64,000 nt of DNA from Shimazuella kribbensis DSM 45090. Its GTDB lineage: Bacteria; Bacillota; Bacilli; Thermoactinomycetales; Thermoactinomycetaceae. The notes beneath the pieces are model-generated. The model saw only the letters and a program-made list of their open reading frames with translations, was not told where the DNA came from and ran no database searches. Both the position numbers and the translations under genes were made by a program. The stretch spans positions 138,113-202,112 of the forward strand of contig NZ_ATZF01000004.1 in assembly GCF_000428065.1 (NCBI RefSeq), given 5' to 3'. The stretch's first letter is position 1, and every line of letters starts with the position of its first letter. Shown here one piece after another: positions 9,202-18,724 of the stretch.

Positions 9202-9921
9202 ATGAGGTGGTGGTCTTCGTTATTTCCGAATAATCCCAGTTGCTGGTTTTGTGATCGATCCATAAAGCAGTTTTGTTTTTCTAGTGCATGGTCAAAAGTT
9301 TGTGCTGATTGTGCAGCGTGTTTATCTCCTATTTGTGAACCTGTCTGTAATGTCTGTTTTCGACCACTTGATGGGGATGAAAATCTCTGTGTTGATTGTC
9401 TGCTTGTAAAACAGGAAGATAGAGTTCCAAACGTGAGTGCGGTTTCTTACACGAGTAAGGCAAAGAAAGTTTTAGCTCGATTTAAATATTCTGGAGATGA
9501 ACGGTATGCAAAATATATAGGCGCTATCATGTACGAATCGGTGGAAAAGCATTACCACCAGGTCCCATTCAGTTTGATAACAAGCGTTCCTCTTCACCAG
9601 AATCGAATAGTAGAACGTGGTTTTAATCAATCCCAGCTACTAGCAGACTATATTGGGAAATATCTAGGCTTACCAACTCAAACCATATTGGAACGATTAA
9701 AACCATCCCCGCCGCAGGCTAGTCTTGGTAGAAATGCGAGGATACTGTCTTTGCGAAATTCTTTTGGAATCAATCAGGATGGGCAACAACTAGATCTTAC
9801 ACCCCACACAATTTTGCTTGTGGATGATGTGTACACGACTGGAACTACAATACGAGAGTGTGCAAAAGTTCTTCGTCAAGCAGGTGTTCAAACTATCTAT
9901 GCTGTTACCTTTGCTAGATAA
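9202..9921 (+). CDS. comFC: ComFC phosphoribosyltransferase-like competence protein
   Basis: The 239-residue length and layout match ComFC. An N-terminal zinc ribbon with several CxxC pairs (CWFC, CADCAAC, CNVCF, CVDC) is followed by a phosphoribosyltransferase domain with the PRPP loop ILLVDDVYTTGTT (about residues 205-217) and RGFNQSQ. ComFC is needed for transformation in several Firmicutes, probably at the DNA uptake step. It starts 6 bases after comFA, with AGGAGG inside the comFA end, so the two are co-transcribed. Confidence 0.92.
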   Translation: MRWWSSLFPNNPSCWFCDRSIKQFCFSSAWSKVCADCAACLSPICEPVCNVCFRPLDGDENLCVDCLLVKQEDRVPNVSAVSYTSKAKKVLARFKYSGDERYAKYIGAIMYESVEKHYHQVPFSLITSVPLHQNRIVERGFNQSQLLADYIGKYLGLPTQTILERLKPSPPQASLGRNARILSLRNSFGINQDGQQLDLTPHTILLVDDVYTTGTTIRECAKVLRQAGVQTIYAVTFAR

Positions 9922-9939
9922 ATAAAAAGGTGATAAGGT

Positions 9940-10032
9940 ATGGAAATGCGGTTACTGGGCAAAACCAGTGATAGCGGTTATACTTTCAACCGTTTGACAG
10001 GCGGGGGTTGGCTTGGTTATCCCAGTGCATGA
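9940..10032 (+). CDS. Possible 30-aa small protein after comFC
   Basis: An ATG preceded by AAAAAGGTG opens a 30-codon frame, 18 bases after comFC. The peptide is neutral to basic with a glycine-rich end (LTGGGWLGYPSA). There is no membrane segment or known domain. It is supported by the RBS and position only. Confidence 0.3.
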   Translation: MEMRLLGKTSDSGYTFNRLTGGGWLGYPSA

Positions 10033-10111
10033 TGATGTGTGGAGATGCTAAGAATTCCTGAAATATATGGGAGACTGTCTGAAAATACCTAATTCTAGGG
10101 GGAAATGAAAC

Positions 10112-10387
10112 ATGAATAAAACAGAACTAGTTGAAAAAGTAGCTGAATCTACAGGGAAAACAAAAAAAGATGCAGGGCAAGTCGTGGATGCAGTATTAAG
10201 TTGTATTTCATCAGCTCTTCAAGATGGAGATAAAGTTACTTTGATTGGTTTTGGAAATTTTGAAGTTCGTGAACGTGCTGCAAGAACTGGGCGCAATCCA
10301 CAAACAGGTGAAGAGATTCAAATCGAAGCAAGTCGTGTTCCTTCTTTCAAACCAGGTAAACAACTGAAAGAATCCGTTAACTCATAG
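10112..10387 (+). CDS. hup: HU family DNA-binding protein
   Basis: A 91-residue HU with the N-terminal [11 protein letters not shown] helix, the [18 protein letters not shown] beta-arm region and the final [10 protein letters not shown] dimers bend and compact DNA. GGGGGAAATG supplies the RBS region. A strong terminator follows directly, so it is probably a single-gene transcript. Confidence 0.97.
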   Translation: MNKTELVEKVAESTGKTKKDAGQVVDAVLSCISSALQDGDKVTLIGFGNFEVRERAARTGRNPQTGEEIQIEASRVPSFKPGKQLKESVNS

Positions 10388-10390
10388 AAA

Positions 10391-10442
10391 AAATAGATGG
10401 TACCTATTGCTGGACAGCAAAGTAGGTACCATCTATTTTTTT
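10391..10442 (+). terminator. hup terminator
   Basis: A perfect 16-base inverted repeat (outer AAATAGATGG, inner TACCTA) with a 16-base loop, followed by seven T residues. Confidence 0.95.
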
Positions 10443-10534
10443 GGAATTATAGGTTGGAATGAAAATGTATTGGCTTGTCGAATTTGCTCTATTGGGAGAA
10501 ATACCAATAAATTATGCCAGAATATATTAGTTTT

Positions 10535-10564
10535 TGTGGATATTGTGGATAATAATGTGTATAA
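10535..10564 (+). promoter_or_regulatory. Cluster of three DnaA-box-like sites
   Basis: TGTGGATAT, TGTGGATAA and TGTGTATAA occur in one orientation at 10535, 10544 and 10556. The reverse complement of the DnaA-box consensus TTATNCACA is TGTGNATAA, so two are perfect matches and one has a single mismatch. They lie in AT-rich DNA 40-70 bases upstream of the cold-shock gene promoter. Confidence 0.5.
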
Positions 10565-10605
10565 GTAACCATTAGCTGATTTTTCTCTAGGGAAATGTTG
10601 GTTGC

Positions 10606-10635
10606 TTGACATTGATTTTTTCCAAATGTTATATT
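10606..10635 (+). promoter_or_regulatory. Sigma-A promoter of the cold-shock gene
   Basis: TTGACA (10606-10611) and TTATAT/TATATT (10629-10635) are 17-18 bases apart. They leave an untranslated leader of about 60 bases before the csp start, as is usual for cold-shock genes. Confidence 0.8.
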
Positions 10636-10698
10636 GAAATTACATAAGAATAGTTCTTGTGCTAAGATTTCAGTTTTGAGAAGAAGGGATGTTTTTCC

Positions 10699-10896
10699 AT
10701 GCAAGGCAAAGTAAAATGGTTTAACGCAGAAAAAGGTTTTGGTTTCATCGAGCGCGAAGATGGTGACGATGTATTCGTTCATTTTTCTGCGATTCAATCC
10801 GAAGGCTTTAAATCACTTGAAGAAGGTCAAACGGTAGAATTTGATATTGTTGATGGTTCCCGTGGGCCACAAGCTTCTAACGTCGAAAAAAAATAA
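10699..10896 (+). CDS. csp: Cold-shock protein (CspA family)
   Basis: A 65-residue single cold-shock domain with both RNA-binding motifs: KGFGFIE (RNP1) and VFVHFSAI (RNP2). It binds single-stranded RNA and DNA and acts as an RNA chaperone. AAGGGATG precedes the ATG. It is monocistronic, with its own promoter at 10606 and terminator at 10909. Confidence 0.97.
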   Translation: MQGKVKWFNAEKGFGFIEREDGDDVFVHFSAIQSEGFKSLEEGQTVEFDIVDGSRGPQASNVEKK

Positions 10897-10908
10897 GAAA
10901 TTAGCTTA

Positions 10909-10937
10909 ACTCCCCACGTAAATGTGGGGAGTTTTTG
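10909..10937 (+). terminator. csp terminator
   Basis: The perfect arms ACTCCCCAC and GTGGGGAGT with a 6-base loop are followed by T residues. Confidence 0.95.
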
Positions 10938-11012
10938 ATTTATACAATTTTTTAAGCAATCTCTTGTGTTATTATAGTGGCAGTTGTTTAGGACTAAGGG
11001 AGGTTTCTCACA

Positions 11013-12077
11013 ATGAAAGTAGTAACAGTTGTTGGTGCTCGTCCACAATTTATTAAGGCGGCTCCGGTTTCCCGTGTACTTCGTGCTCAGGGAGAAGAGA
11101 TTTTAGTACATACTGGTCAACATTATGATAAATCTATGTCTGACGTTTTCTTTGAAGAGCTGGAGATACCAATTCCAGAATATCATTTGCATGTTGGTTC
11201 TTTGTCGCATGGTGCACAAACTGGTGAAATGTTGAAAAAAGTGGAAGAGGTATTATTAGCAGAAAAACCTGATGCTCTTTTGGTTTATGGAGATACGAAC
11301 TCCACTATTGCAGGTGCTTTAGCTGCAGCAAAATTACATATTCCTGTTGCGCATGTAGAAGCAGGACTTAGAAGTTTTAATCGCAAAATGCCGGAAGAAG
11401 TGAATCGTGTTCTTACAGATCATATTTCCAAATGGCTCTTCTGCCCAACAGATACAGCATTGAACCATCTGGCTAAAGAAGGAATTACAGAAGGTGTTCA
11501 TGTAGTTGGAGATGTTATGCTGGATGCGTTTGAATACAATACTAAATTGGCAGAAGGAAAAGCGACGGTGCTTAACAGTCTACCAGTAAAAGCAAAATCC
11601 TATGCTCTCATTACGCTGCATCGTGCTGAAAATACCGATGATCCTACAAGGTTAAAAGCAATTGTAGACGCTATCAATCAATTGCCTATTCCAGCAGTTT
11701 TACCACTTCATCCACGTACAGTGGGCAAGCTGAAAGCAAGTGGACTTCGTATCACCAATGATAACGTACATGTGATTGATCCTGTCGGTTACTTGGATAT
11801 GATCCACTTGGAATTCCAAGCAAAATTGATTTTGACCGATTCTGGTGGAGTTCAAAAAGAAGCATTTTTTGCACAAGTTCCATGTATTACGATGCGCGAT
11901 GAGACAGAGTGGACAGAGACGGTTTCCTATAGAGCAAATAAATTAGTAGGTGCAGATACAAACCTTATCTTACAAGCTGTATCCCAATTCAATGTAGACT
12001 TCACTGGTATTCCAAATGTATTTGGAGATGGACATACAGCTGAAAAATTGGTAGAGATCATTAAACGGGGTTTATAA
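11013..12077 (+). CDS. mnaA: UDP-N-acetylglucosamine 2-epimerase (non-hydrolysing)
   Basis: Interconverts UDP-GlcNAc and UDP-ManNAc, supplying ManNAc for teichoic-acid linkage units or other surface polymers. The 354-residue protein shows GARPQFIKAAP at the start, HVEAGLRSFN and PEEVNR in the middle, and TLHRAEN, the SGGVQKEA loop and RDETEWTETV near the C-terminus, all typical of WecB/MnaA. AAGGGAGG lies 10 bases before the ATG. The next gene starts one base after its stop, so the two form an operon. Confidence 0.96.
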   Translation: MKVVTVVGARPQFIKAAPVSRVLRAQGEEILVHTGQHYDKSMSDVFFEELEIPIPEYHLHVGSLSHGAQTGEMLKKVEEVLLAEKPDALLVYGDTNSTIAGALAAAKLHIPVAHVEAGLRSFNRKMPEEVNRVLTDHISKWLFCPTDTALNHLAKEGITEGVHVVGDVMLDAFEYNTKLAEGKATVLNSLPVKAKSYALITLHRAENTDDPTRLKAIVDAINQLPIPAVLPLHPRTVGKLKASGLRITNDNVHVIDPVGYLDMIHLEFQAKLILTDSGGVQKEAFFAQVPCITMRDETEWTETVSYRANKLVGADTNLILQAVSQFNVDFTGIPNVFGDGHTAEKLVEIIKRGL

Positions 12078-12078
12078 C

Positions 12079-13323
12079 ATGAAACGGTTTAAAATTTGGC
12101 TAGCAAATCATTATGCTGTCCCGCCAAATATTGCTGGGATTACAAGGCACTTTGAATTAGCAAGAGAATGGGCAAAAGAAGAAGATGCAGAAGTCACTTT
12201 GTTTATGTCCAAGTTTTTACACCCGCGTCGAACCTTTATTACACCTGAAGAAAAAGCACAGATTGAAGAAGTAGATGGGTTGAAACTTGCCTGGCTCTGG
12301 TCTTTTCCTCATAAGGTCAATGACTTTCGTCGTATCATTAATATGATCAGTTTTGCATTTGTTTTTTTCTTTGCTACTCTTTTTCGTCGCAAACCAGATG
12401 TCTTTATTGCTTCTTCTCCTCATCTATTTTTGGCCTATGCTGGACTTCTCGTAGCTCGTATCAAACGAATACCATTCGTTTTTGAAGTGAGAGACCTCTG
12501 GCCTGATTCCCTTGTAAAGATGGGTGGAGTGAATGATGGTGTTGTGCTCAAGGTGTTAACATGGATGGAAAATCAGCTTTATAAAAAGTCTGATAAAATC
12601 ATTGTTTTAGCAGAACATCAACGTGGGTATATTGCTAAAAGAGGCATATCACTTGATAAAATTGATTTAATTCCCAATGGTGTTGTAGTTGGGTCTTGGC
12701 AACCTGATGAAGAGAAAAGGAAAGAATATCGTACTAAATTAGGGGTTCCCGAATCCGATTATGTAGCGGTTTATACGGGTGCGCATGGTCCAGCCAATGC
12801 TTTGCAGCATGTAGTTGAAGCTGGGCAGCATTTACCACAAGATGGATACTCTATCATTCTCATAGGGGATGGACCTGATAAGGAACGATTAAAAGAACAG
12901 GTAGCGGAACTTGGTTTAACAAATGTTCATTTGATGGATCCAGTGCCAAAAGCGGAAATATTTGATTATACAAATGCGGCTGATTTTGGTATTATCTCCC
13001 TTGCTGATAATGAAGTTTTCCGAGGAGCAAGACCGAATAAATTATTTGACTATACTTTCTTAGGTAAACCTATCATCACAACGGTTGATGGGGAAGTGAG
13101 ACAAATTGTAGAGGAAAACAAAGTAGGTGTATTTAGCGGGGCAGAAAACTCCAAAGGTTTAGCAGAAGCCATTTTGGAAGTTAGCAGCTACACAGACGAA
13201 CATTTGCAAGAAATCAAAGAAAATGGCCGTGCGTTTATTGATCGGGAAGGCGACCGTCAAAAGCTAGCTAAAAAGTTTTATGGGATTTTACAGACACTGG
13301 TTTCGAACAGAAACAAGAAGTAA
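12079..13323 (+). CDS. Family 4 glycosyltransferase (WbuB-like)
   Basis: The 414-residue GT-B enzyme has an N-terminal acceptor domain (KIWLANHYAVPPNIAGITRH, glycine loop) and a C-terminal donor domain with YTGAHGPANAL, LIGDGPDKERL, the NEVFRGARPNKLFDY motif and a family-4-like E-x7-E. The set resembles WbuB-type transferases that often add amino sugars to surface glycans. Being one base from mnaA suggests a UDP-ManNAc- or UDP-GlcNAc-derived donor, but donor and acceptor cannot be read. A terminator follows. Confidence 0.88.
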   Translation: MKRFKIWLANHYAVPPNIAGITRHFELAREWAKEEDAEVTLFMSKFLHPRRTFITPEEKAQIEEVDGLKLAWLWSFPHKVNDFRRIINMISFAFVFFFATLFRRKPDVFIASSPHLFLAYAGLLVARIKRIPFVFEVRDLWPDSLVKMGGVNDGVVLKVLTWMENQLYKKSDKIIVLAEHQRGYIAKRGISLDKIDLIPNGVVVGSWQPDEEKRKEYRTKLGVPESDYVAVYTGAHGPANALQHVVEAGQHLPQDGYSIILIGDGPDKERLKEQVAELGLTNVHLMDPVPKAEIFDYTNAADFGIISLADNEVFRGARPNKLFDYTFLGKPIITTVDGEVRQIVEENKVGVFSGAENSKGLAEAILEVSSYTDEHLQEIKENGRAFIDREGDRQKLAKKFYGILQTLVSNRNKK

Positions 13324-13345
13324 GGATTGTAACATCTATATGTTT

Positions 13346-13376
13346 AACCTAGTCCCTACACCGGGCTAGGTTTTTT
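13346..13376 (+). terminator. Terminator of the mnaA operon
   Basis: AACCTAG and CTAGGTT pair and are followed by a run of T residues. Confidence 0.9.
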
Positions 13377-13525
13377 AAGTAGTTTTTACTTAGGATTTAG
13401 GGAGAAGAGAAAACCAATCTCCGCTTGATAAGTGAAAAAAATCCTATTTTTTGTTACACTAGTAAATAGTATGCTTACTTATAAGTGAAAAGTGATCCGA
13501 TAGATAGATTGCAGGAGGAACCCTG

Positions 13526-16045
13526 ATGTTAAAAACACTGAAACGTTTACTCGATCCGAACGAGCGTCAAGTAAAAAAATATTTTCAGATTGCAGATAAG
13601 ATTGATGGATTAGAAGAATCCATTGCTAGTTTATCAAATGAAGAATTGAAGGCAAAGACGACAGAGTTTAAAGAGCGATTGGCAAAAGAAGAAACATTAG
13701 ACGATATTCTTCCAGAGGCATTTGCGGTAACTCGTGAAGCATCCAAAAGAGTACTTGGGATGCGCCACTTCCATGTGCAGTTAGTTGGTGGAATGGTTCT
13801 GCATAATGGGGATATAGCAGAGATGCGAACAGGGGAAGGGAAGACATTGGTGTCGACCTTACCAGCTTATCTCAACGCATTAACCGGTAAAGGGGTACAT
13901 GTCATTACGGTGAACGATTATCTTGCTCGACGAGATAAAGAATGGATGGGACAACTATTCGAGTTTTTGGGTCTGACTGTTGGGTTAAATGTTCCTTTCC
14001 TTTCACCAGAAGAGAAGAGAGAAGCGTATCAAGCAGATATTACGTATGGCACCAATAATGAATTTGGTTTCGATTATTTAAGAGACAATATGGTTGCATA
14101 CGAAGAGCAATTGACCCAACGCGACTTGAATTTTGCAATTGTGGACGAAGTGGATAGCATCCTAATCGATGAAGCTAGAACCCCTCTTATCATTAGTGGA
14201 CAAGCAAATAAAGCGACGGATCTGTATTATACTGCAGATAAAATAGTGAGCAGACTAAATGCAGAAGATGACTATTCGCTTGATATCAAAACCAAGCAAA
14301 TTGCCTTAACAGATGATGGTGTGAGAAAGGTAGAAAAAGCGCTAAAGATAGACAACCTTTACGACATGAAAAATATTACACAAAACCATCATATTCAACA
14401 GGCATTAAAAGCACATGTTACCATGCATCGTGATCAAGATTATGTAGTAGATCCAGAGCATGGTGTAGTTATTGTTGACGAATTTACAGGACGTTTGATG
14501 CATGGTCGGCGATACAGTGATGGATTACACCAAGCAATTGAGGCAAAAGAAAACATCCAAGTTCAACACGAGAGCATGACACTTGCTACAGTAACACTTC
14601 AAAATTATTTCCGTCTTTATGAAAAATTGTCTGGAATGACAGGTACCGCAAAGACAGAGGAAGAAGAGTTCCGACGTATTTACAATATGGATGTTGTGAT
14701 CGTACCAACAAACCGCCCTATGGTTCGTGATGACATGTCAGATGTGTTGTACAGAACACAAGAAGAAAAATTTGCAGCTGTTATCGAACAAATTGAACAA
14801 CTTCACTCTTCAGGCCGACCTGTACTAGTTGGTACCGTCTCGATTGAGAACTCTGAGAAGTTAGCTTTGCTCCTAAAACGAAAAGGTATCCAACACCAAG
14901 TATTAAACGCCAAGAACCATGCCAAAGAAGCGGAAATCATTTCTGCTGCTGGTCAACATGCGGCAGTAACCATTGCTACGAATATGGCTGGTCGTGGTAC
15001 TGATATTATGCTAGGTGAAGGTGTAGCTGAATTAGGCGGTCTTCATGTAATAGGTACAGAACGCCATGAGAGTCGTCGGATTGATAATCAGCTTCGTGGA
15101 CGTGCAGGTCGTCAAGGAGATCCTGGTTCGACTCAGTTCTATCTTTCTTTTGCAGATGACTTGATGCGTCGATTTATTCCAGATCGAGTGAAATCCATGA
15201 TTAGTCGTGTAATGAATGATGGAGAACCTTTAGAGGGTAATATATTTACCAAATCCATTGCAAATGCACAAAAACAAGTGGAGAATAACAACTTTGACGC
15301 GAGACGTTGGGTTTTGCAGTATGACGATGTGCTCAACCAACAGAGGGAGATTATTTACAAACAACGTCGTCAAGTTTTGAAAAGTGGAAAGTTAGACGAT
15401 GTGGTTCTGCCTATGATTAAATCGGAGATCGAACGAATTGTAGAAGTTCACACCTCAGGTAGTGATGAAGAAGAGTGGGAATTAGAAGCGATCTTGGATT
15501 ACATGGAAGGAAATGTATTACCAGAGGACCGGATTGATGAAGACGATCTAGAAGAGAAAAACCATGAAGAGATGAGTACATTCCTTTACGAAGAAGCTCA
15601 AAAGTATTACGAAGAGCGTCGTGAAGAACTTGGAGAAGAACGCATGAGTGAATTTTCCAAAGTAGTTGTCCTTCGCACGGTTGATCGCAAATGGATGGAC
15701 CATATCGATGCAATGGAACAGTTGCGGCAAGGTATACATCTTCGAGCATACGGCCAAGACAATCCTCTTCGATCTTATCAGTTTGAAGGTTTTGCGATGT
15801 TTGAAGCGATGGTTCAAGAGATCCAAGAAGAAGTTGTAAAATATGTGATGAAGGCTGTTGTGCAAGAAGAAGAAACATTAACAAGAGAAGATGTCGCAAC
15901 AAATGTTACCCCTGTATCAGGTGGAGATACCAATGAAGAAAAACCAAAAGTAGTACCACTTCGCCGAGCAGATAAAGTGGGCAGAAATGATCCTTGTCCC
16001 TGTGGAAGTGGTAAGAAATATAAAAACTGTCACTATAAGAAATAG
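13526..16045 (+). CDS. secA: Preprotein translocase ATPase SecA
   Basis: The motor of Sec protein export, acting at SecYEG. The 839 residues contain the nucleotide-binding motifs MRTGEGKTL (Walker A, about residue 105) and [15 protein letters not shown] (Walker B). Also present are the preprotein cross-linking domain, [10 protein letters not shown], the helical scaffold and a complete C-terminal zinc motif [20 protein letters not shown] precedes the ATG. In many Bacillales hpf lies just upstream, but none is seen here; 200 bases of AT-rich DNA separate it from the mnaA operon. prfB follows within 20 bases. Confidence 0.98.
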   Translation: MLKTLKRLLDPNERQVKKYFQIADKIDGLEESIASLSNEELKAKTTEFKERLAKEETLDDILPEAFAVTREASKRVLGMRHFHVQLVGGMVLHNGDIAEMRTGEGKTLVSTLPAYLNALTGKGVHVITVNDYLARRDKEWMGQLFEFLGLTVGLNVPFLSPEEKREAYQADITYGTNNEFGFDYLRDNMVAYEEQLTQRDLNFAIVDEVDSILIDEARTPLIISGQANKATDLYYTADKIVSRLNAEDDYSLDIKTKQIALTDDGVRKVEKALKIDNLYDMKNITQNHHIQQALKAHVTMHRDQDYVVDPEHGVVIVDEFTGRLMHGRRYSDGLHQAIEAKENIQVQHESMTLATVTLQNYFRLYEKLSGMTGTAKTEEEEFRRIYNMDVVIVPTNRPMVRDDMSDVLYRTQEEKFAAVIEQIEQLHSSGRPVLVGTVSIENSEKLALLLKRKGIQHQVLNAKNHAKEAEIISAAGQHAAVTIATNMAGRGTDIMLGEGVAELGGLHVIGTERHESRRIDNQLRGRAGRQGDPGSTQFYLSFADDLMRRFIPDRVKSMISRVMNDGEPLEGNIFTKSIANAQKQVENNNFDARRWVLQYDDVLNQQREIIYKQRRQVLKSGKLDDVVLPMIKSEIERIVEVHTSGSDEEEWELEAILDYMEGNVLPEDRIDEDDLEEKNHEEMSTFLYEEAQKYYEERREELGEERMSEFSKVVVLRTVDRKWMDHIDAMEQLRQGIHLRAYGQDNPLRSYQFEGFAMFEAMVQEIQEEVVKYVMKAVVQEEETLTREDVATNVTPVSGGDTNEEKPKVVPLRRADKVGRNDPCPCGSGKKYKNCHYKK

Positions 16046-16063
16046 CATGAGGGGCTGACGAAG

Positions 16064-17174
16064 TTGGATTTACAATTATTAAAACAAGAGTTTCATATTA
16101 CAGCGAAACGTTTAGCTGACCTTAGGGGGTCTCTTTGACTTAGAAGAGCATCAAGTCAAACTGAATGCCCTTGAAGCAGAAATGTCAGCTGAAACATTCT
16201 GGAATGATCAACAACAAGCACAACAAAAGATTGCAGAAATGCGAGAAGTGAAAGAGATTGTAGAACAAATACAGCTATTAACAGCACAAAACGATGAGTT
16301 GCAAGTTTTATTGGAGCTTCTTCAAGAAGAAGAAGACCCATCGCTCTTGAAAGAATGTGAATCAAATTTAAAAGCTTTTCAACAGCAAGTTAATGAATTT
16401 GAGCTTCAACAATTACTAAGCGGCCCTTATGATCGTAATTCAGCGATTTTGGAATTGCATCCTGGCGCTGGTGGGACAGAATCGCAAGATTGGGCAGAGA
16501 TGCTCTTAAGGATGTATACACGTTGGGCCGAGAAAAGCGGTTTTAAGATTGAGATCATCGATTATTTACCCGGCGATGAGGCTGGATTGAAAAGTGTAAC
16601 CTTATTGGTGAAAGGGATCAATGCTTATGGTTACCTTCGCACCGAAAAAGGCATTCATCGCTTGGTTCGTATCTCTCCATTTGATGCCTCTGGGCGTAGG
16701 CATACATCATTTGCCTCTGTTAATGTGGTGCCAGAACTTGATGATGATGTGGAAATTGAGATTCGTACAGAAGATATAAAAGTAGATACGTATCGAGCGA
16801 GCGGTGCTGGTGGACAGCATATTAATACAACCGACTCTGCTGTGCGGATCACCCATATTCCTACTGGAGTGGTTGTTACTTGCCAATCCGAACGATCCCA
16901 GATCAAAAATCGTGACAAAGCGATGAAAGTTTTAAAAGCCCGTCTCTATGAACAGAAATTAGAAGAACAAGAAAAAAAGTTAAACGAGATCAAAGGTGAA
17001 CAGACAGAAATCGGTTGGGGCAATCAAATACGTTCTTATGTATTCCACCCATACAGTTTGGTTAAAGACCATCGAACTGCTGTAGAAAATGGCAACGTTC
17101 AAGCGGTGATGGACGGAAGCATACATGGTTTTATGGAAGCTTTCCTGAAAAAGCAAGTAGAATCAAAACGATAA
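16064..17174 (+). CDS. prfB: Peptide chain release factor 2, made by programmed +1 frameshift
   Basis: Releases finished peptides at UGA and UAA codons. A TTG start at 16064, with GAGGGG upstream, opens 24 codons that stop at an in-frame TGA (16136-16138). A +1 shift on CTT-TGA continues the frame from 16137 to the stop at 17174, giving about 369 residues. The second frame has the stop-codon recognition tripeptide S-P-F and the catalytic GGQ in [15 protein letters not shown]. The frameshift lets RF2 control its own level. It follows secA by 18 bases, as in many Bacillales. A terminator lies at 17181. Confidence 0.97.
16121..16139 (+). other. prfB programmed frameshift site
   Basis: CTTAGGGGGTCTCTTTGAC holds the internal Shine-Dalgarno-like AGGGGG, the slippery CTT codon and the TGA stop. 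It is almost identical to the known RF2 autoregulatory site. Confidence 0.97.
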
Positions 17175-17180
17175 TTACAA

Positions 17181-17215
17181 GCGAACCCGCTCGTTGTTTG
17201 GAGGGTTCGCTTTTC
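17181..17215 (+). terminator. secA-prfB terminator
   Basis: GCGAACCC and GGGTTCGC pair and are followed by TTTTCT. Confidence 0.9.
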
Positions 17216-17395
17216 TATGTTAAAATAGGAAAGATTCTTAAATAGGGGGTAGCCTGTTTCCAAAAACATAGACAAAAGTAGAAACAAGTAGATAAATGTC
17301 TTTTTTGATCTTTTTTATCCGAAGGAAGAAGGATATTAGCGGACTCTCTCGAACATATATATCCAGAATATATGTTCGAGAGAAAGGATGAGTCG

Positions 17396-18565
17396 ATGAA
17401 GATCGCATACAAAACCGAAATACATCCGAATCCCGAGCAAATCAAGAAAATCGTATCCTCCATTGGAGTTTGTCGTTTTCTGTACAACCAATATGTCGGA
17501 CAGAATCTGGATTTTCTCCAACAAAAACAACAAATCCTTTCGGCGAATCAGTTTGATAAACAAGTGAACCACGAGCTGTCTCTCGTTTATCCTTGGATCA
17601 AAGAATGTGGAAGCAAAGCGAGGAAGAAAAGCTTAGTGAATGCAGAAACAGCCTTTCAACGTTACTTCCAGAAAAAAGCAGGAAAACCACGGTTCAAAAA
17701 GAAACAGGCTCAAACCGTGAAGCTGTATTTTCCGAAAAATAATCCAAGAGATCTGGAAATAGAACGTCATCGTATCAAACTTCCCACTTTGGGTTGGGTT
17801 CGGTTGAAAGAAAAAGGATACCTTCCCATCCATGGATCTGCTTCTAGTTGTACCATCGAACAGAAAGCCAATCGTTTCTATGTTTCGGTTCTATTTTCCT
17901 CCATTTACGAGAAGAAACGGAAAAATGAGAAAGCAAAACGGGTTTCAGATGGAATAGGAATCGATCTGGGAATCAAAGATTTTGTAATCACCAGTCAGGG
18001 GCAAGTATTTCAGAATATCAATAAGACTTCCATCATCAAACGTACAGAGAAACGTTTGAAACGAGTACAACGAGCATTATCTCGTCAGTACGAATTCCAA
18101 AACAAGCGAGGTGAAAAACCTGCTACCAAAAACGGAAGTAACATAGTAAAAAACATCCTCCGAATCCAAAAGATTTATCAACGACTTGCTCGCATGAGAG
18201 ATGCCTATCGTGCATGGGTGGTGAGTGTGATCGCGAAAACCAAGCCCACATTCATCACTATCGAGAAACTAAATGTCCAAGGAATGAAGAAAAATCGGCA
18301 CCTAGCGAAATCGATTTCCGATCAGGGATTTTATGATTTCAAACAAAAGTTGGGAAATGCATGTCGCAAAATGGGAATCGAACTAAGAGAAGTGGCACTG
18401 TTCTATCATTCTAGTAAATTGTGTTCGCATTGTGGCATAAAAAAAGTGAAATTGTCCCTCTCGGAACGAGTGTTTTCGTGCGAACACTGTGGACGAAATA
18501 TCGATCGCGATCACAATGCAGCAGTCAATTTGATGCAAGCAAGCGAATATGTTCTTCTCCCTTAA
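17396..18565 (+). CDS. tnpB: RNA-guided endonuclease TnpB
   Basis: The start at 17396 is preferred because GAAAGGATG lies upstream and the N-terminus MKIAYKTEIHPNPEQ matches TnpB. The 389 residues contain a complete RuvC set: Asp in GIDLGIKDF, Glu in FITIEKLNVQ and Asp in IDRDHNAAVN. A full zinc ribbon CSHCG...CEHCG is present. TnpB is guided by an RNA made from the element's right end and cuts empty target sites, favouring retention of the transposon. The gene looks intact. Confidence 0.95.
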   Translation: MKIAYKTEIHPNPEQIKKIVSSIGVCRFLYNQYVGQNLDFLQQKQQILSANQFDKQVNHELSLVYPWIKECGSKARKKSLVNAETAFQRYFQKKAGKPRFKKKQAQTVKLYFPKNNPRDLEIERHRIKLPTLGWVRLKEKGYLPIHGSASSCTIEQKANRFYVSVLFSSIYEKKRKNEKAKRVSDGIGIDLGIKDFVITSQGQVFQNINKTSIIKRTEKRLKRVQRALSRQYEFQNKRGEKPATKNGSNIVKNILRIQKIYQRLARMRDAYRAWVVSVIAKTKPTFITIEKLNVQGMKKNRHLAKSISDQGFYDFKQKLGNACRKMGIELREVALFYHSSKLCSHCGIKKVKLSLSERVFSCEHCGRNIDRDHNAAVNLMQASEYVLLP

Positions 18566-18697
18566 CGAGAGGATCTATCTGTACCGTGGGCTACACGGGA
18601 ATTTACGCCTGTGGAGTGTTACAGCAAACTGTAGTAGCAAGTTTTGTGGCGAGACAGGACACGTAGAAGCAGGAAAACTCTAGCATAGGGATGTTTT
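18480..18697 (+). ncRNA. Putative TnpB guide (omega/right-end) RNA
   Basis: In TnpB elements the guide RNA spans the 3' end of tnpB and the right end, with about 16-20 guide bases taken from the flank. Here the structured stretch GTGGGCTACACGGGA...CGCCTGTGGAG and GCGAGACAGGAC...GAAGCAGGAA (18585-18675) ends in a small AAAAC/GTTTT hairpin. The guide would then be flanking DNA from about 18697, running into the start of the crotonase gene. Boundaries are inferred. Confidence 0.6.
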
Positions 18698-18724
18698 TCT
18701 ATGTTTTTAGTAGCAGCGAAGCAA

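Larger units (their letters stand above)
17346..18700 (+). mobile_element. Stand-alone TnpB element (IS200/IS605 superfamily)
   Basis: The left side carries a perfect 15-base inverted repeat (arms CTCTCGAACATATAT at 17346-17360 and its complement at 17368-17382), the subterminal hairpin expected at the left end of an IS605-type element. tnpB follows, and then a right end with the GTGGGCTACACGGG and GAAGCAGGAAAAC motifs typical of this family. No TnpA (Y1 transposase) is present, so movement would need TnpA from elsewhere. The exact ends are uncertain; the right end lies around 18690-18700, against the next gene. Confidence 0.85.

Noticed and set aside
16182-17174. prfB starting at the internal ATG 16182
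   Set aside because: The canonical frameshift signal and the upstream TTG with RBS show the true start is 16064.
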